DNA of 64,000 nucleotides from Lanius collurio. Taxonomy: Eukaryota; Chordata; Aves; Passeriformes; Laniidae. This document shows, one piece after another, positions 1 through 12,540 of this stretch. The notes under the pieces are model-generated. The model had not been told where the DNA came from. It did no database searches and saw only the letters and a list, made by a program, of their open reading frames with translations. How positions within the stretch are numbered: the first letter of the stretch is position 1; each line of letters opens with the position of its first letter. The stretch covers positions 14,507,855 through 14,571,854 of the forward strand of contig JACBWW010000012.1 of NCBI GenBank assembly GCA_020086605.1, in the 5' to 3' direction. Position numbers and translations under genes: made by a program.

Positions 1-516
1 CTAAGTCAAGGACTTTTCAGTTTTCCATGCTCTACCAATGAGGAGATGCACAGAAAGCTGGGAAGGAGCATAGCCTGGACTGTTGATCAGAAGTGGCCAG
101 AGGGATATTCCATATCACAAAACATAGTGCCCGGTATATAAACTGGGGGAAGTCGGCCAGGAGGTACCAATTTCTCCTCAGAGATGGGCTGGACATCAGT
201 GGGTGGTGAACATCACTTGCTTTAATTGAGGTTTATTTTTCTTGGTTTTTTTTTTCTTCTTTCATTAAATACTGACAATAATAATAACAAACAACATAAT
301 CACCACCACCATAATTTATTATTATTATTATTATAATTATTATTATTATTATTATTATATTTTACTTTGTTTCAATTCTTATTAATTTCAATTATTAATA
401 TCTCAATACATGAGTTTTTACTTTTTTCCAGTTCTACTCCCCATCCCACTGGGACTGAGGATGAGTGAGGGGCTGTGTAGTGCTTGGTTGCTATCTGGGG
501 TTAAACTAAAACACAA
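1..516 (+). mobile_element. Avian endogenous retrovirus LTR, 3' part, cut by the window edge
   Basis: This is the right-hand portion of an avian ERV long terminal repeat. A TATA box (TATATAAA near 133-140) is followed by the GGGGGAAGTCGGCCAG motif that I recall from avian LTRs just downstream of TATA. Next come an ATT-rich tract, the segment CCCATCCCACTGGGACTGAG, and the terminal GGGGTTAAACTAAAACACAAC, a decayed form of the usual ...GGGTTAAACCACAACA end. TATA-to-end order gives plus orientation. No primer-binding site or retroviral coding sequence follows, so it is the 3' LTR of an element lying to the left or a solo LTR. Its left end is outside the window, so completeness and target duplication cannot be judged. 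Family assignment is from memory. Confidence 0.75.
315..359. repeat. (ATT)n microsatellite inside the LTR
   Basis: About 45 bases of ATT units with one interruption (ATAATT). Related avian LTRs carry an ATT-rich tract at the same place, so this is likely an expanded internal tract of the LTR rather than an independent repeat. Confidence 0.85.
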
Positions 517-1077
517 CTAAATATCAGCAAGTTAGGAACCCCATGACTACTTTGAGGGAGGACTGTGCAAGCACAGCTGATAAGAGTGTTTAAAACAGTG
601 ACCTTTTGATAAGCTTCTAGCTCCCTGGGTCAAGTCCATATCCCACAGACTTGGTAGATGTAACCAAAGATGAGAACAGTTCATGTAGGTGATCTTTTCA
701 TGGCCCATGTACGAGTGGACCTGGTTCCATCCATCCAAACTCCAGTGGTCCTTTCCACAGAGCTCCTCTGTACTCTCACAGCAATGGGGCGTGGCTGTAT
801 TCTGCATAATTATTTTCTTTATTTTGCTGAAGAAGTGAATTGGAGCCAAGGTGATCACATTGCCTCCTGGGAGCTTCCTGGGTGACTGGAGCAAAGAGAA
901 AGGCTTGGGAGGAGTTTAGAAATTATGCTTGCACGGAGTTTGCTTCACCACATATCCTCTAGCCTCGGAGCAAAGACCACTGGTTAGTTTGGACACAGCT
1001 GTGTAGTAGGAGTTGTGATAAAATCCAGCTTAAACAGGGAGAATACAGTGCAACATTTGCACCAGACCATTTTTGTA
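517..1077. other. Non-coding flank, no recognised feature
   Basis: Single-copy-looking sequence directly after the LTR. A 115-codon frame on the minus strand (547-894) and a 71-codon frame on the plus strand (670-885) overlap each other and resemble no family known to me. No retroviral primer-binding site is visible after position 516. Confidence 0.5.
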
Positions 1078-1165
1078 TCACAATGTCGCAGAATGGGTAA
1101 GGTTTGAAGGAGCCACTGGAGGTCACCAAGTCCAGCTTCCCTGCTCAAGCATGTCAGGCTCATTG
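1078..1165 (-). mobile_element. CR1 LINE 3'-end fragment
   Basis: The plus strand reads AGAATGGGTAAGGTTTGAAGG, then GCCACTGGAGGTCACCAAGTCC and CTTCCCTGCTCAAGCA. This matches the reverse complement of the avian CR1 3' untranslated region (remembered form: agaatggttaaggttggaagg...ccactggaggtcatctagtcca). The element therefore lies on the minus strand, keeps only about 90 bases at its 3' end, and has several substitutions, indicating an old insertion. The right boundary is approximate. Confidence 0.6.
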
Positions 1166-4100
1166 AGCTCAATTTGTCCTATGATCCAGGCTGAATTATC
1201 TTGCAAAACAGAGCTTCCAACTTTGCAAGTTTAGAGGCAGAGCCCCTGAAGACCCCAAACACAGCTGGACTGGTGCTGCCATGACTTACACCAGCACACA
1301 CTGACAAGCACTTCATGGTAGTCAATCAAAACTATCTTAGAGGTGTCTTTTCCTTCCCATACTCATATTTGCCCCTTGAGGCGATCAAATACACAAATAT
1401 TAATTTGCAAGACACTCCTTAAATCTGACAGGAAAAGAGAGAGTTTGAGAGTGGATACCAGCCTTACTGGGGCAAGTTACTGGTGGCTTCTGGCCAGTAG
1501 CTAAGCTCTGGAGATGCAGGAGGGTAATGGCTACATGTCATAGGGCTCTGTCCCTGCAGACAACCAGGAAAAGAGGAGAGGTGTGCACATGTATGTATGA
1601 AACTTGGTGCCTCCATAGTCAGACTGGGGAGATTTTCATGTGTGGCTGGGGTGCTGTACTGAATCCATCCATGCTTACATCTGTTGCAAAATGAGTGATT
1701 TTGCAAAGCCCTTGGTGAAATACAAGACTTGACAGGTTTTTTTGCCTCCTTATCATGAAATAAGATTAAGATAGTAGCAGAAGACATCAGGTGAAATAGC
1801 ATGGGAAAGGCCAGTCCACTGGCTGCCTGCACTAAGGAAGAAGGGGTGAACCCAGAATCCCATGGGCTTATATGAGCCCTGGTCTCTGGTTCCTGTTCAG
1901 CTGAGATGTCTTCAAGCTCACTGAACACTCTAGAAACTATGGGTGCTTCTCTGGTTGTTCAAGAGGCAGAATGTTGTAGTCCCCTTTAAAGTGGCCTACA
2001 GAACTCATTTTGCCTGGTAATTGCACATAGACAAGAAATTTAATTTGAGAGAAAAGCTCCCCATTGCAAGTTTTCCACCCTTCCCAAAGCAGCATCTTTG
2101 AGGACCAGTGTCCCAGCCCTCACCTTCCCAAAGCTCAGGCACTGACTCACCTGCAGAGGCTGAGGCTGAAGACACAGCTGATCATCTGTTGAGGTTGAAG
2201 AAACTTTTTCTGGTTGAGACTTTTGGTTTTTGTTCAGCTGACAAACAGGAATTATTGGAAACTCATTTGCATTGCAAGTGTGCATTAAAATGCATGAGGC
2301 GTGTAAGGCTGGGGCTGGTGGAAGAAAAATGTGTGCAATTTGTGGAAACTGTGGATTGTTATGACTCCTGAATTGGCATATTTATATGCTTCATTGTTCT
2401 TAGATTTGGTTTTTTTGGTTTGTCAAATCTAGTGTGTGTGTGACATACATACCATGGCAGACTTTTTGTTGTTTTTCTTTCATGGAAGACCTTTCAGTGC
2501 AACCAAGGCCATAACATAGCCATCACTACTGGGCAGCAGGCTAGATGACCCAGGAGAGATCCTATCCAGCTCAAATTATTCTTTTTCAGGAATACAGTTG
2601 CCAAGCTATGATATTTCTTGAGAATTCATCGTACTACAAATCACAGTTGGGGGATGAATACAAATCCTGTGTGATGCCTCCAACTGAGACAGTATTTTTA
2701 ATCTTCCTTTCTTGGTTGTCTAAAGGCAGTAAAATTGAAGGCAAGATTAAGACCTGCTATGCACAGGATCAAAAAATGTTTTTTGAGGCATAACATTAGG
2801 AGGTGTTTTTTTGATTTGTGAATCCCAAAAGCAGAGATGCTTTGGAAAGGTGATACATGTGGACATGTACTGAGTAACAGACAAGCTCATTTTTCTTACT
2901 CCTCTTCTGTAGAACACTTGGAGGAGCTTTATAGATCCTGAAAAACTTCAGATTCTTGCAGGTAGAAAAATCACTGTTGTGAAGAGAACAGATTTTAAAT
3001 TCTTAACCACTTTTCATATGCTACTCTGTGGGACTAAGAAGTCATGTAATGCTATAGCATGTAAACATTATGTCACTAATTATATAAATTTTATTTCTTC
3101 TGGTCTCAGAAATATACAAGTGAAATTTATGAGGCTGTATCACATGTTGGATATTGCCACATAAACATGATAGATACTGCTTTTTCATTAGATCTGTTCA
3201 GCATTCCTCTCAGGGAACAGATTTATTGGATAAGGTCCTTTTCATCCCCAGAATGATACAGAGCAGCCTCACCATTACCTTTAGGAGCTCTGCAGACCTC
3301 CACTGTGCCTGCTGCAAGCCCCTGGTCCCTGCCATGCCTCAAACCACAGGGCTGCGAGGTGGGTTACAGCACACATCTGTAGTGCCTGACAGAGAATGGG
3401 CTTATTGGCAGCATGAGCAAAGCATCAGCAGAAAAGGAAAAAGAAATTTAATGTCTTGTAGTTTTTATCATACAGGCAGCAGGACGAGCTGCCAAAGTAA
3501 AGAATGACTGACCACTGCTGGTGCTGTCTGCTGGATTTCAGGAGCCAGGAATATGGCAGGTGTGGGGGAACTGTGAATGGATTGGGATAAGAAGGAACCA
3601 GGGAAGTTCCCTTTTCTTCAGAGCTGCTCTGAGAGAGGGGCCATAAAACTGGCATTCTCTTGTGTGACAGAGGTGATGACAGAAACACCTCAGTTCTTGT
3701 GAGGGACAATAAAAAGGGAAATTAGCTTCAGGCAAGAACAAGTTATCCCTTAAAAACACAGGAAAAGGCAGTATATTCTAGTGTTTGTGTGGCACTTTTA
3801 AGCTAGGCATTGTTATGAACACTAAATATTATGTTCTCTAATGTGTAAAACGGTGACTAATACTATTACATTCTGTCATACAAGAGCCCTTGGGATGCAA
3901 ATTCAAAGAGATGCAATAAATAACCGTAAAAGAAAGGAAAAAAGGGAAAGAAGGAGAACAGAACTCCATTTCTCATTTCAGTGGGAATGTGCTGATTGAC
4001 AGCAGACTTATGGAGATATTTCTCCTTCCTGCTGGGGCTGCAGAGACCACACCCTTTTCAGGGAGAAAGGGGTAACAAGAAAATGGGTCTGGCGGGCTGC

Positions 4101-4285
4101 TGCCTCACAGAGCAGCTGTGGATGGGCACTGCCTGACTGCAGGTAGCTCCTGTCTGTGTAGAGCCTGTCATTATGAGCCTGACTCTTCCCCTCATCTGTT
4201 TCAAACCAGTGAACATAGTAGCAATGCTGCCCAAGCCTTATGCTTCCAAGCTGTTAAAGTAAAGGTCTTGGTGGGTTTTTGAGAG
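1166..4285. other. Non-coding, no recognised feature
   Basis: About 3.1 kb with no gene or repeat that I recognise. Open frames reach 154 codons on the minus strand (1464-1928) and 117 on the plus strand (3154-3507). None shows a domain, a plausible exon boundary or family resemblance. Base composition is mixed, with T-rich runs around 2400-2480. Confidence 0.45.
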
Positions 4286-4335
4286 CCCAGCAGCAGCTTT
4301 TCCTACAATAGCTCTGTTTCAAAACTGCTGCTGGG
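4286..4335. repeat. Short hairpin (11-bp perfect stem plus 4 bp)
   Basis: CCCAGCAGCAG at 4286-4296 is exactly complementary to CTGCTGCTGGG at 4325-4335. After a single unpaired C, TTTT (4298-4301) pairs with AAAA (4321-4324), leaving a 19-nt loop. At 50 nt it is shorter than a normal pre-miRNA. No function is assigned. Confidence 0.6.
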
Positions 4336-4503
4336 GGAAAGTGGCATCTTACTGCCACCCACTCTCCTGACTCCTGCTGGACACTGCCAGTGCTCTGCAG
4401 TGAGGCGCACAGCCTTCCTTCCTCCTACACTGTGTCTGCATTCATTTTTTTCACTGAGTTTCTGCATCGTTTGTATGTGCTGTTGTCAAATGAAATTGCT
4501 GAA

Positions 4504-5216
4504 GGCTGGGGGAAGAGTGGCTGGAAAGTGGCCCAGTGGAAAAGTACCTGGGGATGCTGGTCTACAGCCAGCTGAACATGAGCCAGCGTGTGCTCAGGTG
4601 GCCAAGAAGGCCAATGGCATCCTGGCTTATATTAAAAACAGCGTGGCCAGCAGGACCAGGGCAGTGATTATCCTTCTGTACTCAGCACTGGTGAGGGCAC
4701 ACCTCAAATCCTGTGTCCAGTTCTGAGCCCCTCGCTGCAAGAAAGACATTGAGGGGCCTGGAGCAAGTCCAGAGAAGGGCAACAAAGCTGGCGAAGGGTG
4801 TGGAGCATGAGTCCAGTGAGGAGTGGCTGAGGGAGCTGGAATTGTTTAGCCTGGACAAGAGGAGGCTCAGGGGAAACTTTATTGCTCCCTTGAACTACCT
4901 GAAAGGAGAGATTATAGTCAGATGGGATTGGCCTCTTACTCCCAGGTCACAAGCAACAGTACAAGGAAAAATGTCCTCAAGCTGTGCCAGGGGAGGTTTA
5001 GGTTGGACATCAGAAAAAAATTCTTCACTGAAAAAGTGATTAAGCATCAGAATGGACTGCCCAGGAAAGTGGTGGAATCACCATCCCTGGAAGTGTTCAG
5101 GAAACGGCTGGATGTGGCACTTAGTGCTAGGGTTCAGTTGACATGGTATTGTTCCACCAAAGGTTGGACTCAGTCTTGGAGCTCTTTTCCAACCTTAATG
5201 ACTCTATGATTCTATG
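4504..5216 (+). mobile_element. CR1 LINE, 5'-truncated, with 3' end
   Basis: This is the 3' end of an avian CR1 retrotransposon. The first part encodes the C-terminal end of ORF2 (reverse transcriptase polyprotein), with recognisable segments such as [20 protein letters not shown] and SALVRAH (4590-4720). A stop and frameshift near 4726 split the frame, which resumes as [20 protein letters not shown] (about 4760-4820) and KRRLRG. The untranslated tail includes CTGCCCAGGAAAGTGGTGGA and CCATCCCTGGAAGTGTT, and ends GACTCTATGATTCTATG. That is one and a bit copies of the ATTCTATG octamer that terminates CR1 instead of poly(A). It is 5'-truncated (full CR1 is about 4.5 kb) and has stops and frameshifts, so it is dead. 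The left boundary is estimated from similarity. Confidence 0.92.
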
Positions 5217-8200
5217 ACTGGTTTGTAATCAGTTATGGGGGGAAGCAGGATTGTGCCCGACCAGATTGCTTGCTGCATTGAGATGACTACCTTGGTCTCC
5301 AGGGAGAGGGGAATGGAAGTGAATGCCATTTGTCCCTGCTGTAGCCAGCAATGTTTTTGCCACAATAGCCCATGCTATCCTTGCTGAGATGTAGTTAGGG
5401 GGTAATTTCTGGGGCTGCTACAGTTTAGTGTTTCTACTGGTGAGCTGGATGAGGGGACAGAGCACACCCATGACAAGTTCCTGATGGCACTTTGGCAGGT
5501 ATCAATTCTTACAGGCAGGGGTGGTTGTGACTCAATGCCCCACGCCATTGGTGACAGCCTGGTCAAAGCCCCAAATAGGTCACAGATGTGGATGTCCTTC
5601 AGGTCCTGCTGGTTGCTGCTGCTGGCTCTGCAGAGGGGCAGTGTGCTAGAGGCAATGTGCAGTGGCAAAACCCAACACAGAAAGAGAGTAGAAAAGCAAT
5701 GGGATTGTTTGTCTAAACCCAGATATAATAAGCAGAGCTTGATGAAATGTGATGGGTGAGTGTGTTTTGTATGCGACTGTTTCTACGGGAGTAATTTTTT
5801 TCATTTTGCTTTTAATTACCCAGGCTTAAATTAGCAGCATCTACTGTTGATATTCCTCCTTGAACAGCTAGAACACTTTCAATCAGGAGACTTATTAATA
5901 TGCAAAAAAAGTGATTTGTTTTGATTTCAGTCTGGAAGGGTTTTCCTCCCCCCCCCCAAGTTTCCATTTCAGTATCTTCTGTTCTAAATGAAGGCGAAAT
6001 TGCTGTGGCCATGTAAGAGAATTTGGGTTATCTGGGGAAAGAGGAAAGACTTGATGGAGAGTTTCAGAAACTCCCGTGTGGGTTGGTATTTGTTCTGCTG
6101 TATTTTACTGTGCTGAAACAATACCCTGCCATGGGATAGCAGGAGACTCACCCAGGCTGCTGTGCTCCCTCACAGGGTAATTAAAATGAGCACCATACAA
6201 ATATTTTTTTGCTTCCTGAAGGTACTGGGACTCTTCTCCTCCCCTCTCAACTTACATTTTTGGATGGGAGGAAGATATAAGTTTTTCTACTCCATAGTTC
6301 CTGAATCACTTCACTGATATGTTTGCATCACTGTATTTATACTGCAGATGACTGATGCTGACCTGCACATAAAAAGACAACTCAGCAAGCCTCACACATG
6401 GTGGACAGCTTCGTTAGGTCTTGCTAAGAAGGTCAGGTCCAAGCACCATTTCCTTGGTGTGAGATTTTTGGGCTGATGTGGCAGCTAACTTAATTAGTTA
6501 TTTCTCTAATCTGGAAGTCTTTGAGGAGGTGCAGGCATCAAGAGTGAAATCGGGCCAAAATGCTGAAGCAAGTGGCCAAGAGGCAGTTTTGGGCTGTAGA
6601 GCTTCATAAGTCTCCTCCCCATCTTGCAGTGGTGGGATTTGGTCAGCCTCTCTGTAGGCTCTGTCCTGTCCCTAGCACATTATTTAAAAACCATGGGGTC
6701 TTAAATCCATTTCTGTGAGACACCCAGATGGGGATAGTGTGAGCTTTTTATTATTACTTGGGTGAGTGTTTATTAAACCCTGCTGTGGGTCATAACCTTG
6801 CTGTGTTGTGTGCAATGCCTATACAGAGAAAGCTGGGGAAATGCTGAAAGGAAATCTGAAAGGGGACAAATTTCTTGGCCTTTTAAGCTCCCTTGGCACA
6901 GCAGGAGTGAGAGAAGGAGAGAGAGCCATGCCTGCTTACCCTGCTCACTTGTGGAGGAGACTCAGGGCACCCAGACCCTTGCCACTGAACTGCAGGGCAG
7001 GGTAAGTGTGGGCAAAAGTTTTTCTCTCTGCCTTAATGCTTATTTTTGTCAGAAAAATGTCATTTAGAAATGCTTTGGACTTTTATTTTCCTCTAAGAAA
7101 ATCCCACAGTCTGTCAATTTTAATCTGGGTTATATTCAATAACAGAGTGTCTGACTTTTTCTATCAAACTGTTTCCAAATATGGATTTTTCTTTCTATAA
7201 ACATATGGGGAAATGTACTTTTCTTTTTCCTTGATCAAATGTAGCTATGAGACTTGGTGGACACTAGTCATGTGCCTAAATTCAAAGAGACTTGATTCTT
7301 CAGATGCAGAGTCAGATTTGTCTTGGGTTTGAATCAAACAGATTGTGAAAAGCAGTGATTTACACATTGCAAAGCATCCGTTCTGGCACTATTTGCCTTA
7401 GGCTGGTTGTGTAATTACAAGTGTTGAGTAACAGAATGTTACCTGATGTTCACACCACCTCCCCAACCAGGTACACTTCCCAGCTGGAGATGGGGGGACA
7501 TGAACTCAAAACGAGAAAAGAGGTTACCCCATAATAGAGTCAGCAGAGGACCTCAGTGCAGGGTGAAGTACTCCCCTTCAGCTCTGGACCTGCCTGTGAG
7601 GCCATGGGTAAGACAGAGAAACAGCCACTGAAATGGAGTCTTGAGGAACCTGGAGACAGAACTGATGGGACAGACTGATGGACTGACAGACAGAAGGAGA
7701 GCCTGTGGGTCCAGTGAGTAGAAAGTGTGCCAGGGTGCTACAGCCCTGGCTCCTGTCTGTGCCCAGGGACCATTTAATATTCAAAAAGCCGGTGAAGAAA
7801 GGGACTTGGACTGCCAAAATGTTGCCTTCTAAAGGAAGAGTTTGTGATTGAGAGGCATAACAGCAATGCCTCTAAGTGACATTTGCTTGGAGGATTGGAA
7901 GGACATACTTTCAATGTGTTTTCAGTGCGCCTTTCTTCAATTGCAATTCCTCCTGACTCCGGGGAATTGGAGCCCTGTGTGTCCCTGGAAATTAAAACAA
8001 AAACTGGCTTCAGTGGTATTTCCTGAAATGCGTTTTCATCTCATTGAATCTGTCCTAACAGCAGCCCCAAAGCATCCAAGATTTCATTTTCATCTAGTAG
8101 TGATCAAAAACAACATCAGCAAGGAATAAACAGACAAAGCCATGCTGCGGGGATATTAATTCACATGACAAGGCAGAGCAGTTTGCTTTATTAAAAAAGA

Positions 8201-11200
8201 AAGCTCGTGTGAGGGTTTTCTTGGTCACTGAGTATTTCAGTCACTATAAACATCTGTATTTTGCAATCTGGTATTTTTCGGGGTCCTGTCTTCGAGAGAA
8301 TAAATCTTCAGCTCCTTGTGAATGAAGCTGCAGCCCTGGTGAAGGTGCCTGAATTTGTGATGTGCCTGGGACACAGGCAGGCAAGGACAGGGGCTGAGGG
8401 GGAAGCTCAGCTTCATGATGGTGGAGGCATCAGTGTTAATGGTATTTGGCCACTGGGAATCTGCTTGTTCATCCTGGCAGGGATGGGGGGGGGCTTTTTG
8501 GTGAATGGCACCCCTTTCCCCAGCACAGACAGAACTCCTTTGTTTATAAAGGAAAAAACCAACCCCAGCCACGTGTGTTGTCTTTCATATGGGTTAAAAC
8601 AAGCCCACTTCACCCAAATCTGCTCAGGACTGAACCGCCTGTGCAGTCCAGAGTGTGGAAGCCTCACTGTGGCTGCCCTGGCCCTGGGGCATGCACCACC
8701 TCCCACACAAGCAGCTGCCTGCATACTCACTGCTGCATTGCTGTGGGCAGAGAGGGTTTCTGCGTTCCTCTTTCCTAACAGCAGACACTGCTTCCCCATG
8801 ATGGGATGAGTGATGCTGTTGGGAGCAGTCACCACCTCTGCTTCCCTTACCTTGTCATTAAGCAGCAGAGACATTGCCATTTTGAATTCAAGGCTCGAAG
8901 AGAGTATGATTTTGAGTGATAAAACTAGAGGGCTCTTTCAGCAACACAGCTTCCAGAATGTGATTCAATACTTTTGGGTTTAGACTAGCAGAAAGTGGGA
9001 AGAGATCAAACCCCATTCCTGGAGGAAAAGAGCTGCTGCTTCTCACCAGAGACTTACCACACACTGCAGCTGACATGGGAGATGCTGTCATTGTGTGACG
9101 GGTCTCTCTGGAGGTCCCCACAGCTGAACAACAAGAAGTTTATTTGGAACAAAAAAGAAGTAAACTAGATGTGTTGAAATATAGCAAAGGGAGAGGTTAT
9201 GGAGTGCAGGAGTACTTTCCCATGCAACACCCTGTGGATGTGCAGCAGTTCCCTGGGCATTTGGGGATTTATAATATCCAAGAGTCTTCTGCAACGTATC
9301 TCCAGAGTTAGGGTATGTGCTGGCCCACATGGCTGTTACTATGGAAACCATTATTCTGACATAGTAAAAATAGTCATGTAAACCCCCTAAAAACACTTAA
9401 GCCTTTTGCTATTTATCAAGGAATAGGACTGTCAGGTGTATGGGGATAGCAGCACCTTTTCCAGAAGACTGTCCTGCTCCATGTCAGCTGAGGGTGGTGG
9501 ACACCCATGAAAACCAGCACAAAGTTCTGCCTCCTCAGACCTCCACCTGATCTTGCATCTGCAGTGGTGAGATTCAGCTGGAGCTTTGGAAATGAAACAC
9601 AATTTGCAGAGTTAGCAGCTGCTTCAGTCCATGGCTGCTATTCATGTGGAGAAGCTGCTGGCTTTCCTAGAGAGCCCAAGGGACACATGCTACCACTGCC
9701 ACACATCCCCAGTGGCAGAGAGACCAGGGTAAATAGAGTTCAGGGAATGAGACCCTTATGCAAAGGAAAGAATTTAAGGTTTAGTCTTCTTAATAACCAC
9801 TTCACTAAAGGCATATGGTGGGCAATGCATTGGGATGTTGAGTTTTTGGCATATGCCAGGGTTCTCTAAAATTGAGCTTTTCTTCCCAAACTGCCAAAAT
9901 TTTTAGCTGAATTGTGGAGATGCCATACACTCAAAGTACTAATATAGACCTCAGACATCTTCCCAGCTCTTTTTTTTTTTATGCTATTCCAGACCAGGAT
10001 TGAACTACACCATCCCAAGCCCCTGCCCCCGACTCTGCAGACAGAGCAGCAACAGGGACAAAGCTGCAGTGGCACAGGGGTGGGCACCTGGTACCAGTCT
10101 CCCTCCTGAAACCCATGTCCCTGTGAGTAGAGTTTTTCTGGCATGAAGTGTGTATCAGAGTGCAGCTGGCTGGATTGCTTTGCACATCATCTTTTTCGAA
10201 ATGGTCTCTGACAGCAAGAGCAGCATGCATTAAGCTTGCATGCGTGGGTAGTGCTTTCCTGCTAATGTATGGTTGGTGAACTAGGTCTAATCAAATGCAA
10301 CATAAAAAGTCATTTATTGAGGCACAAGTAGTTAGTCTTGCTAAGGAAGGAGGCAACTGTTTGTCAAAGAAGCATTATAATTTTTGGAATTTCCCATATA
10401 CATAAAGACAAGGAGTATGACACAGCAAAGCCTCTGCTGCTTTGGCTTTTAAGTAGAGAGAATCTCCTTAGAGGATAGGTTATAAAACTTCTCTGAGTAG
10501 TTTATGTGATCTTTGGAGACTGCTTGCTCTGTTCTGTTGTTTACATCAACCTTTGAGTGAAAGTCATTTAGCCTTCGTTATTTAGCCTAGTGATTTTTAT
10601 GCTCTTTGTGGTGCCACTTCACTGCACAGTGGGGATGTTTTGGCTCCTTTTATGTGCATATTTGAGGCCTGACTATATACTGTGAGAACTCTTGATTTTT
10701 CTAAAAATACCTTTCAAATATACCTAATATGCTGTGTTTAAAACAGTAGCTGTGAACAAGCCTCTCCTTCTCCTCCTTAGTGTCACCTCTTTCTCACTGT
10801 GTTAAGATGCCTGAAGACTCTTTCTTGTATTTTCTCCCTCCTGTTGCGAAGCTTTTACAGCACTGAAATAAAACCTGACTCAGGTTTGTGGGTACCAAAA
10901 TTCAGCCCCACCTACTGTTTGCTTTGCAATGCTGCCTGAAATATCATTTTAATTTCACATTAGTTGCTTGCCAAAGAGAAAGCCCAATTAAAGAGACGAA
11001 GAGGAAATCTGTTAATGGCACTTTTCATGAGGAACACCACAGTAACAAAGCAGCATGCATGCGAACACAGAAAGTGAGAGATGCTGAGCCCTACTGTGCT
11101 TGTCAGCTTGGCTGTTGTATGCAGGGAAAAAGAGAACAAAATTTACAAGGCTGCTAGTCTCTGAAGTGGTACGTGAGCTGCTGGTGAGCCCAGGAAGGAA

Positions 11201-11514
11201 ACAAAAAACCCATTCAAAACAATTGAAGAACAGTGTGGATGTGCTGAGAAAATAAACCCATTACATTTAAATTCCAAAGGGTTCAAGGGTGAAATTAAAT
11301 ACCATTTGCTTAGATATAAGAACCACTTCTGGAATAACAACCCCATAAAAAAAATCTCACAAGAGACTACAGCCCAGCATTTCAAGTTTGATAGACTTTG
11401 CTCTTTTTTCCCCCTCCCATTGCGGAGCATAGTGTTTTATTAATGTTATAAAATCAGGCCTTTAAACAATTCTAATGGGGTATATTTGCAGGGTAAACTT
11501 CTACTTCTTTACAG
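5217..11514. other. Non-coding, no recognised gene
   Basis: About 6.3 kb of single-copy-looking DNA. It holds a C10 run at 5948-5957 and a G9 run at 8485-8493. The longest frames (8261-8809 plus, 182 codons; 8413-8880 minus, 155 codons) lie opposite each other and have low-information composition, which is typical of chance frames in GC-richer DNA. No repeat family could be named here. Confidence 0.45.
5948..5957. repeat. C10 homopolymer
   Basis: Ten consecutive C residues within CTCCCCCCCCCCAAG. Such tracts are prone to length error and may vary between individuals. Confidence 0.8.
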
Positions 11515-11623
11515 TAATACACAAGTAGGAGAAGGGATCTGTAAAGCACCAGAAAACCCTCCAAGTGTACCCACGGACTGCACAGGCTTCATTTCTGGGG
11601 CCTCTTTTTTGTTCAGAAACCTG
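11515..11623 (+). other. Possible internal exon, plus strand (weak)
   Basis: The sequence CTTCTACTTCTTTACAG ending at 11514 is a good splice-acceptor consensus. CTG|GTGAGT at 11621-11629 is a good donor. The enclosed 109 bases are open in the frame that starts with one completing base and ends in phase 0. The encoded stretch (about 36 residues, including VGEGICKAPENPPSVP) matches no protein I know. Donor-like heptamers occur in this window at about the chance rate, so this may be coincidence or a non-coding RNA exon. It is listed because acceptor, donor and open frame coincide, and because its end phase fits the candidate at 20642-20983. Confidence 0.15.
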
Positions 11624-11639
11624 GTGAGTACCTATTTTT

Positions 11640-12540
11640 CCATCTCAGCAGCCAGGACTGGGGTTGACATGAAGACGAACTGTAGGTGCTTATTAAGAAT
11701 AACACACAAATTAAAAACCGATATTGAACTATTTATTTTGTGCGTTCACCTTTGTGCACCTCAGCATGTGCCAGCTGCTGAATGGAGCAAACAGAAATTG
11801 GTTCCATCATCTGAAGCTGACAGTCAGCTATTCAATCTTCAATCCACCTTAGGAGATTACATGATCAGGCTTCTCAATGACAAGCAGGAGTGCTCGATTT
11901 TCAGTAGCAGTGCTACATTATGGCCTGCATTTATTTGCTAGGAAATCGCTTTAGAAGAGCATAGAGGGTGATGTATTCAAGTTAGAACCGTAGTACAATA
12001 TCAAAATACCAAAAGTACCTCTGAAGTGGGATGTTCCCATGAAATTCCTTAACAAAGGGAGCTGAAAATGACCTGTCTCCACATATCATACCTGGAGAAG
12101 TATGGAGATAGTCTATCGGGTCACCTGGCAGCGGATATTAAGCATTAACATATTTCAAACGTAATATGTATTTACTGACAGAAACTAAATAGGTCAAACA
12201 GGTTTCTGGCTCATAATAAAAGATGAAATGGGGTTTAGTTCCATATATGAACAGCTGCTCATGTAAATTGGTGTGCATGCATGCAAGGGCTGTTGGGACT
12301 ATTTCCTTGATGACTTCTGTTTCTAAAGAATTTTGTGTACTGCCCCATGAAACAAACTGTGCAGAGAAAAGTTTCAAGCTTTGAAACAAGGTTATAATAA
12401 ACAATGAGATTACCACACAGAGCATACAGTTTGTGTTAGCAGAGAGCAAGTTTAATAAAACAGTGTTCTTGCATGTGGGATTCACAAATTCACTGTGCAT
12501 GAATAAGAAACGCGATCTAGCTTGTCCTCTCATCAAAGAA
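11640..12540. promoter_or_regulatory. Candidate conserved non-coding block (enhancer-like)
   Basis: AT-rich single-copy sequence with features common in developmental enhancers: retained isolated CpGs (ACCGATATTG, GTGCGTTC, GCTCGATTT), CAGCTG E-boxes (around 11777 and 12252), TATTTATT motifs and the 12-bp palindrome TGCATGCATGCA at 12274-12285. A 132-codon minus-strand frame (12138-12536) has no family resemblance. The CNE label is inference from sequence texture; evolutionary conservation is not visible here. Confidence 0.3.

Noticed and set aside
517..900. Internal region of an endogenous retrovirus following the LTR
   Set aside because: No primer-binding site or retroviral domains after position 516; more likely flanking DNA.
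6827..7001. Possible plus-strand exon ending at GCAGG|GTAAGTG
   Set aside because: The upstream acceptor (ATGCCTATACAG) has a poor polypyrimidine tract, and donor motifs occur at chance frequency.
8261..8880. Opposing open frames of 182 (plus) and 155 (minus) codons
   Set aside because: They overlap each other, show biased low-information composition and resemble no protein family.
10072..10085. CAGGGGTGGGCA as a hAT transposon terminal repeat
   Set aside because: No matching inverted end or 8-bp duplication found nearby.
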